Part shown: positions 51,262-60,411 of the stretch, piece by piece
How the letters are laid out: each line of letters begins with the position of its first letter
Position numbering within the stretch: position 1 is the stretch's first letter
Source: Blautia parvula
Lineage (GTDB): Bacteria > Bacillota > Clostridia > Lachnospirales > Lachnospiraceae
Assembly (NCBI RefSeq): GCF_020215665.1
Contig: NZ_CP084061.1
Span: 5,988,501-6,052,500 of the forward strand
Direction of reading: 5' to 3'
DNA: 64,000 nucleotides
The notes under the pieces: model-generated
What the model saw: only the letters and a program-made list of their open reading frames with translations
The model's database searches: none
What the model was told of the DNA's origin: nothing
Translations under genes and position numbers: made by a program

Positions 51262-53469
51262 ATGAAATCATTAGTTTTAGCAGAAAAACCGTCCGTCGCC
51301 CGGGATATTGCCAGGGTGCTGAAATGCGGAAAAAAGTTAAACGGCACTATGGAGGGTGACAAATACATTGTGACCTGGGCCCTGGGCCACCTGGTCACTT
51401 TAGACGACCCGGAAGGCTATGACAAAAAGTACAGGGAGTGGAAAATGGAGCATCTCCCCATGATTCCAAAGAAAATGGAGCTTGTGGTGATCAAACAGAC
51501 AGCCAAACAGTACAATGCAGTGAAAACACAGCTTTACAGAAACGACGTGGGAGAGATCATCATTGCCACCGATGCGGGGCGTGAGGGCGAGCTGGTTGCC
51601 AGATGGATCCTGGAAAAAGCAAACTGCCGAAAACCCATCAAACGTCTGTGGATATCCTCTGTCACAGACAAGGCGATCCGTGACGGCTTTGCCCATTTAA
51701 GAGACGGCAGGGACTACAATAATCTGTACGCAGCAGCAGTTTCCCGTGCGGAGGCTGACTGGCTGGTGGGAATCAATGCCACAAGAGCCCTGACCTGCAA
51801 ATACAATGCCCAGCTTTCCTGCGGACGTGTCCAGACGCCGACCCTTGCCATGATAGCAAAACGCGAGGAGGAGATCAGAAACTTCAAACCCGTGGATTAC
51901 TACGGCATGACTGTACTTGCCGGAGGCGTTCATTTTACCTGGCAGGACAAAAAGAGCGGTTCCTGCCGTTCCTTCCAGCAGGAGAAGATGGAAACCCTGT
52001 TAAAACAGGTCAAGGCAGGCTCCCTTACCATAGAATCCGTAGACAAGACTGCAAAAAAGACCTTTGCGCCGGGCCTTTACGATCTGACTGAGCTTCAGAG
52101 AGATGCAAATAAAAAATTCGGCCTCTCCGCAAAAGAGACTCTGAACATTATGCAGCGCCTGTATGAGAACCACAAAGTCCTCACGTATCCGAGAACAGAT
52201 TCCCGCTACATCGGAAGCGACGTGGTCGGAACCCTGAAAGAAAGGCTGAAAGCCTGTGCAGTAGGTCCCTACCGCAAACTTGCGGGCAGCCTCTCCATGA
52301 AACCCATAAAAGCCAGCAAATCCTTTGTGGATGACAAAAAGGTAAGCGACCATCATGCCATCATCCCCACAGAACAATTTGTCCAGTTAGATCACATGAC
52401 AAACGAGGAGCGCAAAATCTATGACCTGGTGGTGCGCCGTTTTCTAAGTGTACTCATGCCGCCTTTTGAATACGAGCAGACAACCGTGAAAGCCCAGGCC
52501 GCAGGGGAGTGTTTTCTCGCAAAAGGCAAAATAGTAAAAAGTCCGGGCTGGAAAGAAGCCTATGAAAGCGGCTGGTCCGATGAGGATGACGAGGAGGAAT
52601 ACACGGGAAGCCAGGAACCGTCCCTGAAAGACCAAACTCTCCCAACCGTGAAAAAAGGTGACACCTTCCCAGCATCCAAAGCGGAGCTGACCACAGGAAA
52701 AACAAAACCCCCGGCTCATTTCAACGAGGCAACCCTGCTCTCCGCCATGGAAAATCCCATTAAGTTCATGGAAAGCCATGACGCCAAAGCAGCCAAAACA
52801 CTGGGCGAGACAGGCGGCCTTGGAACCGTTGCCACCCGTGCGGATATCATTGATAAACTTTTCAACACCTTCCTGATGGAAAAACGAGGCAAAGACATAT
52901 ACATCACCTCCAAAGCAAAACAGCTTCTGGAGCTGGTACCTGAGGACCTGAAAAAACCGGAGCTGACAGCAGACTGGGAGATGAAACTTTCCAGGATCGC
53001 AGACGGCAGGCTGAAAAAAGACGCCTTCCTCTCCGACATCAAAGACTATACCCAGGACATCATCCGGGAGATCAAGACAGGAGACGGCACCTTCCGCCAT
53101 GATAACCTGACCAACACCAAATGTCCTGTCTGCGGCAAACGCATGCTCTCCGTAAACGGCAAAAACAGCAGACTCCTGGTCTGCCAGGACCGTGAATGCG
53201 GCCACCGTGAAACCATTTCCCGTACCACCAATGCCCGCTGCCCCAAATGCCACAAACGCATGGAGCTCTATGTAAAAGGCAAGGAGGAGACCTTTATCTG
53301 CCCCTGCGGCTACAAAGAAAAACTCTCCTCCTTCCAATCACGCCGTGAAAAAGAAGGCGCCGGCGTCTCCAAAAAAGATGTCCAGAAATACCTCACCAAG
53401 CAAAAAAAAGAAGCCTCCGAACCCCTAAACAACGCCTTCGCCGATGCCTTCGCCAAACTAAAACTATAA
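51262..53469 (+). CDS. topB: DNA topoisomerase III (type IA)
   Basis: 735 aa. The TOPRIM domain has Glu8 in LAEKPSVARDIA and the acidic motif ATDAGREGE near 102-110. The catalytic Tyr309 is in LTYPRTDSRY. The domain order is TOPRIM, then IA cleavage domain (about 150-600), then two zinc-ribbon-like units with CPVCGKRM...CQDRECG and CPKCHKRM...CPCG in the C-terminus. It relaxes and decatenates DNA. It starts 4 nt after aroF and may share its transcript and hence its attenuation. Confidence 0.95.
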   Translation: MKSLVLAEKPSVARDIARVLKCGKKLNGTMEGDKYIVTWALGHLVTLDDPEGYDKKYREWKMEHLPMIPKKMELVVIKQTAKQYNAVKTQLYRNDVGEIIIATDAGREGELVARWILEKANCRKPIKRLWISSVTDKAIRDGFAHLRDGRDYNNLYAAAVSRAEADWLVGINATRALTCKYNAQLSCGRVQTPTLAMIAKREEEIRNFKPVDYYGMTVLAGGVHFTWQDKKSGSCRSFQQEKMETLLKQVKAGSLTIESVDKTAKKTFAPGLYDLTELQRDANKKFGLSAKETLNIMQRLYENHKVLTYPRTDSRYIGSDVVGTLKERLKACAVGPYRKLAGSLSMKPIKASKSFVDDKKVSDHHAIIPTEQFVQLDHMTNEERKIYDLVVRRFLSVLMPPFEYEQTTVKAQAAGECFLAKGKIVKSPGWKEAYESGWSDEDDEEEYTGSQEPSLKDQTLPTVKKGDTFPASKAELTTGKTKPPAHFNEATLLSAMENPIKFMESHDAKAAKTLGETGGLGTVATRADIIDKLFNTFLMEKRGKDIYITSKAKQLLELVPEDLKKPELTADWEMKLSRIADGRLKKDAFLSDIKDYTQDIIREIKTGDGTFRHDNLTNTKCPVCGKRMLSVNGKNSRLLVCQDRECGHRETISRTTNARCPKCHKRMELYVKGKEETFICPCGYKEKLSSFQSRREKEGAGVSKKDVQKYLTKQKKEASEPLNNAFADAFAKLKL

Positions 53470-53479
53470 TCATACAACC

Positions 53480-53521
53480 GGCGGTATCCCCTGCCTGCAA
53501 ACAAGCAGCCGGGATACCGCC
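53480..53521. terminator. Terminator between topB and arsR genes
   Basis: GGCGGTATCCC (53480-53490) and GGGATACCGCC (53511-53521) form a perfect 11-bp stem with an inner CTGC/GCAG pair, between convergent genes. Confidence 0.75.
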
Positions 53522-53616
53522 AGTTTCATATAGTTACTCATTTATATTCCCACTTTTCCACAGCTCCCGCCAACAGCAGCCTTCACCAATATCCGCCCTC
53601 GCAGTCAGATACACCC

Positions 53617-53970
53617 CTACTCCTGCACATGCTCCAACCCCTGACTAAGTATAGTCTCCACATGCGCATCCGCCAAAGAATAATAAACCGTCTTCCCCTC
53701 CCTCCGGAATTTTACCAGCTTAATCTGCTTCAACACCCGAAGCTGATGCGAAATCGCACTCTGCGTCATATTCAGCACCGAAGCAATATCACAGACACAC
53801 AATTCCCCGGCCGACAAAGCATACAAAATCCGAATCCTGGTAGGATCCCCGAAAACCTTGAACAGATCCGCCAGCCCATACAATGTAGTCTCGTCCGGTA
53901 TTACTTTTTTTTGTATATGATCATGCTTATGCACGCAATCACACACATCTACAGTTTCATCCATTTTCAT
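53617..53970 (-). CDS. ArsR/SmtB-family metal-sensing repressor
   Basis: 117 aa. The Cys/His-rich N-terminus (VCDCVHKHDH) and ELCVCDIA in helix alpha3 form the CadC/ArsR-type metal site. The winged HTH is SVLNMTQSAISHQLRVLKQIKLVKFRREGKTVYYSL. It is likely to sense Cd, Pb, Zn or a similar metal. No efflux pump gene is adjacent; a 19-bp palindrome lies 20 bp upstream, so it probably controls itself or distant targets. Confidence 0.88.
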   Translation of the reverse strand: MKMDETVDVCDCVHKHDHIQKKVIPDETTLYGLADLFKVFGDPTRIRILYALSAGELCVCDIASVLNMTQSAISHQLRVLKQIKLVKFRREGKTVYYSLADAHVETILSQGLEHVQE

Positions 53971-53989
53971 AAGCGAACCATTCCTTTCA

Positions 53990-54008
53990 TTCCTTTAGTT
54001 TAAAGGAA
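53990..54008 (-). promoter_or_regulatory. Palindromic operator of arsR gene
   Basis: TTCCTTTA-GTT-TAAAGGAA, 8-bp perfect arms, 20 bp before the repressor start and in the gap to citrate synthase. Confidence 0.65.
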
Positions 54009-54179
54009 AAAATCCTTTTCTGCAAGTATACAATGCAAAAACATAGTTATGCCGGAACAGTTACTGTCTGATAAATTTATAGAATGTTTAGAAAAATTTT
54101 TCTTGTTACGGACCTTTTCTTATGGTAAAATATCGTTATGCTAAAGCGATGAAGATAAAAGAACAAGGGGGAATCTAAA

Positions 54180-55538
54180 ATGGGATTTAATATGAAAGTA
54201 ACACCTGAAATCGAAGCCCTTACAAAGATTTGCGAGGATCACAGCAAGATGGATGTGTCCCTCTATGCGAAGTATGATGTAAAGCGAGGCCTGCGTGATA
54301 TCAACGGAAAAGGCGTTCTTGCCGGACTGACACAGATATCCAATATAGTCTCCAGCAAAGAAGAGGATGGAAAATCAGTTCCCTGCGAAGGTGAGCTGTA
54401 CTACAGAGGAATCAACATTGAAGAATTGACTAAAGGATTTCTCCAGGAGAAACGCTTTGGATTTGAAGAAGCTACATACCTGCTGTTATTCGGAACACTG
54501 CCGACACAGCAGCAGTTAGATGATTTCTGCAAGATACTGGGCGACCAGAGATGTCTGCCACGGAATTTTGTCCGTGATGTTATCATGAAAGCTCCCAGCA
54601 GGGACATGATGAATACCCTTTCAAGGAGTGTTCTAACCTTATATTCCTACGATACGAACCCGGAGGACATATCACTTCCCAATGTACTCCGTCAATGCAT
54701 CAATCTTATCAGTATTTTCCCGATGCTGTCCGTTTACGGATATCAGGCGCACCGCCATTATAACCAGAACAAGAGTTTATATATACATCATCCGAAAAAG
54801 GAACTGTCCACAGCAGAGAACATTCTTTTAATGCTGCGTCCGGATAAGAAGTATACGCCGTTTGAAGCAACCATTCTGGATTTGGCCCTGGTGCTGCATA
54901 TGGAGCACGGCGGCGGTAATAACTCTACCTTTACCACGCATGTGGTTTCCTCCTCGGGAACAGATACCTATTCTGCCATTGCGGCGGCTCTCGGTTCCTT
55001 AAAAGGTCCGAAACACGGCGGAGCCAACATTAAAGTTGTACGCATGTTTGACGATATGAAGAAGCATGTAAAGGACTGGAAGGACGAGGAAGAGGTTTCC
55101 GAATACCTCAGAAAACTGCTCCATAAAGAAGCCTTTGACAAGAGAGGTCTGATTTATGGAATGGGTCATGCGGTATATTCCATATCAGATCCGCGTGCCC
55201 AGATTTTCAAGAAGTTTGTAAAACAGCTTGCAGAAGAAAAGGGAAGACAAAAAGATTACCAGCTTTACGAGATGGTAGAGCGTCTGGCACCTCAGATCAT
55301 CGGACAGGAGCGTCATATCTACAAAGGTGTCAGTGCCAATGTGGACTTCTACAGCGGATTTGTTTACAGCATGCTGGAGCTTCCGCTTGAATTATATACA
55401 CCGATGTTTGCCATTGCCAGGATCGTGGGATGGAGTGCGCACCGCATGGAAGAGCTGATCAACACAGACAAGATCATTCGTCCGGCCTATAAAAATGTAC
55501 TGGAGACACAGCAGTATACAGTCCTGACAGAAAGATAA
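54180..55538 (+). CDS. gltA: Citrate synthase / 2-methylcitrate synthase
   Basis: 452 aa, long for bacterial citrate synthases but usual for this clostridial type, which has an extended N-terminus. Active-site His residues are in LVLHMEHGGGNNSTFT and KGPKHGGAN, with the GMGHAVY helix also present. It condenses oxaloacetate and acetyl-CoA; in such anaerobes it feeds glutamate synthesis through a partial TCA route. No aconitase or isocitrate dehydrogenase gene is in the window. Confidence 0.92.
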   Translation: MGFNMKVTPEIEALTKICEDHSKMDVSLYAKYDVKRGLRDINGKGVLAGLTQISNIVSSKEEDGKSVPCEGELYYRGINIEELTKGFLQEKRFGFEEATYLLLFGTLPTQQQLDDFCKILGDQRCLPRNFVRDVIMKAPSRDMMNTLSRSVLTLYSYDTNPEDISLPNVLRQCINLISIFPMLSVYGYQAHRHYNQNKSLYIHHPKKELSTAENILLMLRPDKKYTPFEATILDLALVLHMEHGGGNNSTFTTHVVSSSGTDTYSAIAAALGSLKGPKHGGANIKVVRMFDDMKKHVKDWKDEEEVSEYLRKLLHKEAFDKRGLIYGMGHAVYSISDPRAQIFKKFVKQLAEEKGRQKDYQLYEMVERLAPQIIGQERHIYKGVSANVDFYSGFVYSMLELPLELYTPMFAIARIVGWSAHRMEELINTDKIIRPAYKNVLETQQYTVLTER

Positions 55539-55893
55539 CTGAAAAGTGACAGTTCAGACAGGTCTGCAGATTTACTGCGCTGCCTGCCTCAGGATTTTAT
55601 ATCTTCGGTTTAAAAACACCTGGCGGGACAGAGAAGCGCGAACAACGGCACAGTCGGGCAAAACGAACTTGAAATAATACAAAAAGAATTGACAAACACC
55701 CGGGAAAACTGTTACCATCACGGTATACTATATGCGGCACATTTGCTGTGCCTTCAGGTACGGGGTGCCATCTATGGCATGCCACAGTATCTAAAAAGTA
55801 TGCCGTGAAGAATACAAGAATTTTTGGATGCGCGGCAGGGTATAATAAGCCATGCCGCGTTTTATTTTGCTTACAGATGGGAGAGAATCGACA
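55539..55893 (+). other. Structured leader or small RNA region before yqeG-like gene
   Basis: 355 nt without an ORF. It includes a TTGACA at 55689-55694 and TATACT at 55724-55729 (spacing too long for one promoter). A self-complementary stretch TGCCAT-CT-ATGGCA is near 55768-55781, ACGGTATAC and GTATGCCGT are complementary, and a terminator-like hairpin lies at 55831-55868 just before the gene. It may be an attenuated leader or an independent small RNA; no known riboswitch class was recognised. Confidence 0.45.
55831..55868 (+). terminator. Hairpin terminator just upstream of yqeG-like gene
   Basis: CGCGGCA (55831-55837) and TGCCGCG (55853-55859) with a purine-rich loop, then TTTTATTTT. It lies 26 nt before the start codon. 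Confidence 0.7.
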
Positions 55894-56406
55894 ATGTTTC
55901 GCACTTTTTTTCCGGATGAATATCTGGATTCCACATATGTCATAGACTTTGAAAAATTATATGCGCAGGGATACAGGGGTCTGATCTTCGACATTGACAA
56001 TACCCTGGTGCCTCACGGGGAGCCTGCAGATGAACGGGCAAAGGCGCTTTTTGTACGGCTTAAAGAGATTGGATTTCAGTGCTGCCTGCTGTCAAATAAC
56101 CAGTATGAAAGAGTTTCTTCTTTTAACAGGGATGTACAGGTACATTTTATTGAGAATGCGCATAAGCCATCCCGGAAGAATTACAGAAGGGCTATGGAGC
56201 TGATGGGAACAGATCTGCAGACCACGGTGTTTATCGGTGACCAGCTTTTTACGGATGTGTACGGTGCAAAGAGAACAGGGATGCACAATATTCTTGTGAA
56301 ACCGATTCATCCCAAAGAGGAGATTCAGATAGTTTTAAAGCGGAAATTGGAAAAAATCGTCCTTTATTTTTACAGGAAAGACCAAAGAAAGCGAAAAAAC
56401 AGTTGA
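55894..56406 (+). CDS. YqeG-family HAD phosphatase
   Basis: 170 aa from ATG 55894 with GGGAG upstream. The HAD nucleophile motif is GLIFDIDNTLVPHG (Asp33, Asp35), motif II is LLSNNQ, and motif III KPSRKNYRRAM with VFIGDQLFTDVYGAKRTG. YqeG in Bacillus is encoded with ribosome-assembly genes and belongs to subfamily IIIA. The substrate is unknown. It lies 85 nt before efp. Confidence 0.9.
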   Translation: MFRTFFPDEYLDSTYVIDFEKLYAQGYRGLIFDIDNTLVPHGEPADERAKALFVRLKEIGFQCCLLSNNQYERVSSFNRDVQVHFIENAHKPSRKNYRRAMELMGTDLQTTVFIGDQLFTDVYGAKRTGMHNILVKPIHPKEEIQIVLKRKLEKIVLYFYRKDQRKRKNS

Positions 56407-56491
56407 AAAATCGGATGAGGTATTATACAATGGAGTACAGTGGAAAAAGAGATGCTTTTCCAATGGAAGAATTTAAGGAGGAATATTCATT

Positions 56492-57049
56492 ATGATATCA
56501 GCAGGAGATTTTAAAAATGGTCTCACTCTGGAAATTGATGGCAATGTAGTGCAGATTATGGAATTCCAGCACGTAAAACCTGGAAAGGGTGCTGCTTTCG
56601 TAAGAACAAAATTAAAAAATGTTATCAACGGCGGAGTTGTAGAGAAGACATTCAGACCTACTGAGAAATTCCCGCAGGCACGTATTGACCGTGTGGACAT
56701 GCAGTATTTATACAATGATGGTGATTTATATTACTTTATGAACAATGAGACATATGACCAGATTGCCATTGACAATCAGACTGTAGGCGATGCTCTGAAG
56801 TTCGTAAAAGAGAACGAGACGGTAAAGGTATGTTCCTACAACGGAAATGTTTTCGCTATCGAAGCTCCGTTATTTGTAGAACTGGATATCACCGATACAG
56901 AACCTGGATTCAAAGGAGATACTGCTCAGGGAGCTACCAAACCGGCTACTGTTGAGACTGGCGCAGTTGTGTATGTTCCTTTATTTGTAGACCAGGGTGA
57001 TAAGATCAAGATTGATACAAGAACGGGAGAATACCTGTCCAGAGTATAA
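56492..57049 (+). CDS. efp: Translation elongation factor P
   Basis: 185 aa, full length. The KOW-like domain 1 has [17 protein letters not shown] with the conserved tip Lys32, followed by two OB domains. EF-P relieves ribosome stalling at polyproline. AAGGAGG lies before the start. No EpmA/B, YmfI or other Lys-modification genes are nearby. Confidence 0.97.
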   Translation: MISAGDFKNGLTLEIDGNVVQIMEFQHVKPGKGAAFVRTKLKNVINGGVVEKTFRPTEKFPQARIDRVDMQYLYNDGDLYYFMNNETYDQIAIDNQTVGDALKFVKENETVKVCSYNGNVFAIEAPLFVELDITDTEPGFKGDTAQGATKPATVETGAVVYVPLFVDQGDKIKIDTRTGEYLSRV

Positions 57050-57064
57050 TGCTTCTGGTAAAAG

Positions 57065-57097
57065 AAAAGCCTGGAAACCTGGATTTCCGGGCTTTTA
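57065..57097. terminator. Terminator between efp and ImmA-like gene
   Basis: AAAAGCCTGGAAA and TTTCCGGGCTTTT pair with loop CCTGGA, and A/T runs flank both sides. Confidence 0.85.
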
Positions 57098-57109
57098 TCA
57101 TGTCTGAAA

Positions 57110-57802
57110 TTATTCTGTCAAACTGTTTTGAAATTCATACAGCCGGCAGTCCTCTCCCTGTACCAGATAGTCATCCAAATGATTCTCCTGCAGAAAGGAG
57201 AGCTTCTGCTCGTACTGCTTCATCTGCTGCTTTTGTCTGCGCTGCTGCCTGCGCAGACGGCGGAGGAAACTCCGGTGGAAGTCGTTAAGCGGAAATAACC
57301 AGTCATCCAGCTCCCGGTCTGCTTTTAACGTGCATCTCTGCTCCCAGGTGTTATATTCCTGTACCGCTTTGTTGGAGGCCGCATAGGAAAGCCCGAACCG
57401 CAGGTGGATGTCCTCTGCATTTTTGCAGCCATAATGGCGGATCGCAACCCTGGGAGCCAGTATATTACCGGAAAAACAGTCTGCAATTTCCTCGTTTTCC
57501 GGATCTTCACCGGTGTGTTCAAAGACACAGTGTGCCAGTTCGTGCATGAGAGAGAAACGTATACGGCCCAAAACCGCTTTTTCATTGTAAGCGATGATGC
57601 GGTTTCTCTGGTCACAGAAAGCATCGTTGGAGGCAGTGACGCAGAGTGTGTAGATCTCAGGATTTAATTCTTTCAATCTTGAATATGTAATCGTCCTGAA
57701 TTCATAATGCCTCAGGATATCAAGGCAGGGAATGGGGAAATCTTTAATGCCGCACTCCCTGTAGACTTTCAGAATCATATCTGCTATAAAAATATACTCC
57801 AA
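57110..57802 (-). CDS. ImmA/IrrE-family metallopeptidase
   Basis: 230 aa. The zinc site is LMHELAHCVFEHTG (HELAH), with a third acidic ligand in NEEIADCFSGNILAPR. A coiled, Gln/Arg-rich segment (RRLRRQQRRQKQQMKQYEQK) lies near the C-terminus. Such proteases cleave a partner XRE repressor to relieve repression of mobile or stress genes. The partner HTH gene starts 17 nt upstream. Confidence 0.9.
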   Translation of the reverse strand: MEYIFIADMILKVYRECGIKDFPIPCLDILRHYEFRTITYSRLKELNPEIYTLCVTASNDAFCDQRNRIIAYNEKAVLGRIRFSLMHELAHCVFEHTGEDPENEEIADCFSGNILAPRVAIRHYGCKNAEDIHLRFGLSYAASNKAVQEYNTWEQRCTLKADRELDDWLFPLNDFHRSFLRRLRRQQRRQKQQMKQYEQKLSFLQENHLDDYLVQGEDCRLYEFQNSLTE

Positions 57803-57819
57803 AATAAATCGCTCCGAAA

Positions 57820-58140
57820 TTACTCATCTATTTCGGACAACAGTTGTATCAGGCGAAGTTTCTGTTCTTTTGACATTTTTTTTCCGTTTCTGGCTATGAG
57901 AAGCTCCACGTCGTCGTATGTGGGGACGGGTTTCTCCGGCTCTCTGCTCACATCATCAAAATCATCCAGGGTAAGTCCAAGAACCCGGGCGATGGCTTTC
58001 AGGGTTTCCAGTTTAGGATCTCTGGTCACGCCGCTTAATATTTTGTCAAGCGTTCCTTTCGGAACACCGGATTTCTCAGAAAGCTCTGCAGTAGTCATTC
58101 CCAGCCTCTTTTTGTATTCTTCGATTTTTTCAAGACCCAT
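57820..58140 (-). CDS. XRE-family helix-turn-helix regulator
   Basis: 106 aa. The HTH is at about 8-62: KKRLGMTTAELSEKSGVPKGTLDKILSGVTRDPKLETLKAIARVLGLTLDDF. It is followed by a short acidic C-terminus. It is coupled to the ImmA-like protease, as in ImmR/ImmA modules of integrative elements, though no integrase is seen here. Palindromic CCGTTAACGG sites lie upstream. Confidence 0.88.
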   Translation of the reverse strand: MGLEKIEEYKKRLGMTTAELSEKSGVPKGTLDKILSGVTRDPKLETLKAIARVLGLTLDDFDDVSREPEKPVPTYDDVELLIARNGKKMSKEQKLRLIQLLSEIDE

Positions 58141-58255
58141 TTCAGTATCCTCCTGTTACTGAAAGTTTACAGCCGCCAGCGGAAAAAATCAACAAAAATC
58201 AACTTGAGAATAGATAATAAATACTACTTGACGGAAAAAAATGGAAGAAAAATAA

Positions 58256-58307
58256 TTGACTATAGTAATTAACGGTGATATTATATAAAAGTAATAACCG
58301 TTAACGG
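58256..58307 (+). promoter_or_regulatory. Promoter with CGTTAA operators, probable XRE target
   Basis: TTGACT (58256-58261) and TATTAT (58279-58284) with 17-bp spacing form a plus-strand promoter. TTAACGGT lies within its spacer (58269-58276), and the perfect palindrome CCGTTAACGG is at 58298-58307. Confidence 0.65.
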
Positions 58308-58542
58308 AAATAAATGCCAAATACAAACGTATGTTCGATAAAATGAGTATACTTTATTATCTCAGCAATGTCAATAAGGATTGGAGGAAGAATATAAAAA
58401 TACTGCATAAACCGTTACATATTACAGGCTATAGTTCCGGGAGATGTTTTCTAAAGATGGATGCTGCGCGATGCGAAGCAAGATACCCGCCAGCAGGCAT
58501 CAAAAAGCTATTTATTGTTTTGGTACTCTAAAGGACAGAACT

Positions 58543-58566
58543 GTGCATCGCGAAGCGCGTTACTGG
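58543..58566 (+). repeat. Second copy of the GTGCATC-hairpin motif
   Basis: 24 nt matching 3012-3035 at 20 positions. The stem CGCG-AAG-CGCG here corresponds to CACG-AAG-CGTG there, a paired base change that keeps the hairpin. Confidence 0.55.
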
Positions 58567-58698
58567 TAACAAAGTGGACAAAAGCCATAAGCTTTATAAA
58601 AGGAGGGTCGGATACACGGTCCGGCAGTATGGGTAAAACAGGAAAAGATTTTTGAAACTACACAGATACGGCAAAGAATTTGAGAAGGAATAGGAGAG

Positions 58699-58941
58699 AT
58701 GACGGTTTTGGAATATTTAAAAAATATTGGTGTGGATAAGCAGCAAATGGGCATTAAGATCCATGACCTGCCAAACTACATAGAACACCCTGTATGGGAC
58801 AGCAGAACGGAACAGTGGCTGATCATCAAATCTGTTGTATACGAGCGCGATACCGCGAAAGTTTACGCCACAGACGGAAGCTGCCGTGAAGTACCGGTAG
58901 GGATGGAGGATACCTGGCTTTGGAGGACAGAGGGGCAGTGA
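58699..58941 (+). CDS. Hypothetical protein, 80 aa
   Basis: Starts MTVLEYLKNIGVDKQQMGIK after GGAGAG and ends EDTWLWRTEGQ. It is a soluble, mixed-charge protein without recognised motifs. The opening looks like a short helical segment and the rest beta-rich with several Trp. It sits between the XRE control region and the DUF5688 gene, both typical of variable regions. No function is proposed. Confidence 0.6.
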   Translation: MTVLEYLKNIGVDKQQMGIKIHDLPNYIEHPVWDSRTEQWLIIKSVVYERDTAKVYATDGSCREVPVGMEDTWLWRTEGQ

Positions 58942-59255
58942 CTGCCCCTGTCTCCGGGGTTAAAAGAATGAGAGATTCAAAAAAGAAATATTATCGTAAA
59001 ATGTACTTGAAATATCCCTTGCATTCCTGTATAATAATATTTACATTTTTACAATGTATAACAGTCAAATATCTATCAGCATTCTTGCACATTCGTGCAG
59101 TGTTTTCCAATTACAGCAAAAAGAATATTTACGGACTGTCAATGGAAACCATATGTCCATTTGCAGCCCTTAAATATAGGACAGTATTTTTACTGTCTGA
59201 GATCCTATACGGCAAAATTCCGGTAGGCAGTAAAAAAAGAAAGAGAGGTTCACAG
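58942..59255. other. AT-rich gap before the DUF5688 gene
   Basis: 314 nt. The reading frame of the next gene is open through it, but it is hydrophobic, AT-rich and lacks an RBS, so it is taken as non-coding. GTATAATAATAT near 59029-59040 could hold a -10 box. Confidence 0.5.
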
Positions 59256-60146
59256 ATGGACTACAACACATTTACACAGGAGATACTCAGCAGCCTGAAA
59301 AAAGAAGCGGGGGAACAGAGGGTCACACTTCACAGGATTGAGAAAAACAACGGGAAGATTCTGGATGCTGTCACGATTATGGAGAGCGGTGCCCATATTG
59401 CGCCTACCATATATCTGGCTGATTTCTATGATTTCTTCAGACATGGAATGTCTCTGGAGGAAGTGACGCTTAAGATCCTGGAGCTCAACGCAGAAAGGCA
59501 GGTGGAGGAGGAAGAGTTTCAAAATGCCGGGTTTGAAGATTACAAAAGAGCCAGAAGCCATATCTGCTACAAACTGATCAATTTTGAGATGAACCGAAAA
59601 CTTTTGAACAATGTCCCTTATATTCCGTATCTTGACCTGGCTGTGGTGTTTTATTACCGGTTGGATGAGGAGATTTTAAACGGAGCAAATTTTCTGGTAC
59701 ATAACTGTCATCTGGAAACCTGGGGGGTCAAGCTGAAGGAAATATATGAGGATGCACATAAAAATACCAGCCGCAGACTGCCCTTTACGTTTCAGGGGAT
59801 GGAGGAGCTGATCCGGGAGATGTCCGGGGAGGATGATTTTCTGTCCCTTGGTTTTCAGAAGCGGGAGCCGATGTATATCCTTACCAATGAAGAAAAGTAT
59901 TTCGGCGCCGCGGTGCTTTTGTATCCCCATGTACTTTCCCATATCAGCAGACTTCTGCACTGCAATTACTTTGTGCTGCCCAGCAGCATTCATGAATGTA
60001 TTCTTGTGCCCGATTCCGGGCAGTTTTCCAAAAAGGAGCTGGAGACTATGGTCAGAGAGGTCAATGAGACCCAGGTGGTGGACGAGGAGGTTCTGTCCCA
60101 TAATGTATACTATTATGACAGGAAAAAGGATGCACTAATCCTGTAA
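59256..60146 (+). CDS. DUF5688 family protein
   Basis: 296 aa from ATG 59256 (MDYNTFTQEILSSLKKEAGE), with GAGAGG upstream. Family marks include the early strand AHIAPTIYLADFYDFFRHGMSLEEVTLKILEL and a late block LLHCNYFVLPSSIHECILVPD. DUF5688 proteins are abundant in Lachnospiraceae and have no known function; several copies per genome are common. The protein is soluble, with no catalytic motif visible. Confidence 0.8.
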   Translation: MDYNTFTQEILSSLKKEAGEQRVTLHRIEKNNGKILDAVTIMESGAHIAPTIYLADFYDFFRHGMSLEEVTLKILELNAERQVEEEEFQNAGFEDYKRARSHICYKLINFEMNRKLLNNVPYIPYLDLAVVFYYRLDEEILNGANFLVHNCHLETWGVKLKEIYEDAHKNTSRRLPFTFQGMEELIREMSGEDDFLSLGFQKREPMYILTNEEKYFGAAVLLYPHVLSHISRLLHCNYFVLPSSIHECILVPDSGQFSKKELETMVREVNETQVVDEEVLSHNVYYYDRKKDALIL

Positions 60147-60271
60147 AAGTGGGGGATAGCCGCCGAAATCTGCCGGTTTTCGGCGGCGCATGCCCAAATT
60201 TCTGCGTAAGGCTTTACAATTTCAAAAATATGTGGTAATATACTAAGGATGTCATTTCTAGGAAGACATAT

Positions 60272-60344
60272 GCACTCGTAGCTCAGGGGATAGAGCAGTG
60301 GTTTCCGGTACCACGTGTCGGGGGTTCGAATCCCTCCGGGTGTG
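60272..60344 (+). tRNA. tRNA-Arg (anticodon CCG)
   Basis: 73 nt. The acceptor stem GCACTCG/CGGGTGT has two G-U pairs. The D arm is GCTCAGGGGATAGAGC, the anticodon stem GTGGT/ACCAC with loop TTCCGGT (CCG), and the T arm GGGGG-TTCGAAT-CCCTC. The CCA end is not encoded. It decodes CGG, a rare Arg codon. Confidence 0.95.
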
Positions 60345-60411
60345 TTTGGTGCTTTGGGGAAAAGCATTGGAATAAGGGAATGAAGGGTAACAGTCTTGAA
60401 GGAGGACAAGG

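Larger units (their letters stand above)
58141..58698. other. Divergent control region upstream of XRE gene
   Basis: 558 nt. It contains a plus-strand promoter, operator-like repeats and the second copy of the 24-nt hairpin motif (58543-58566). No convincing ORF; the frame 58331-58531 has no RBS. Confidence 0.5.

Noticed and set aside
52444-53337. 297-codon minus-strand ORF opposite topB
   Set aside because: Antisense shadow of the topB C-terminal region; low-complexity Phe/Gly composition.
58331-58531. 66-codon ORF upstream of the 80-aa protein gene
   Set aside because: No RBS, overlaps the repeat-containing intergenic DNA, and shows no protein-like pattern.
58920-59255. N-terminal extension of the DUF5688 protein
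   Set aside because: The frame is open but has AT-rich hydrophobic codons and no RBS, while ATG 59256 has GAGAGG and the family's usual beginning.
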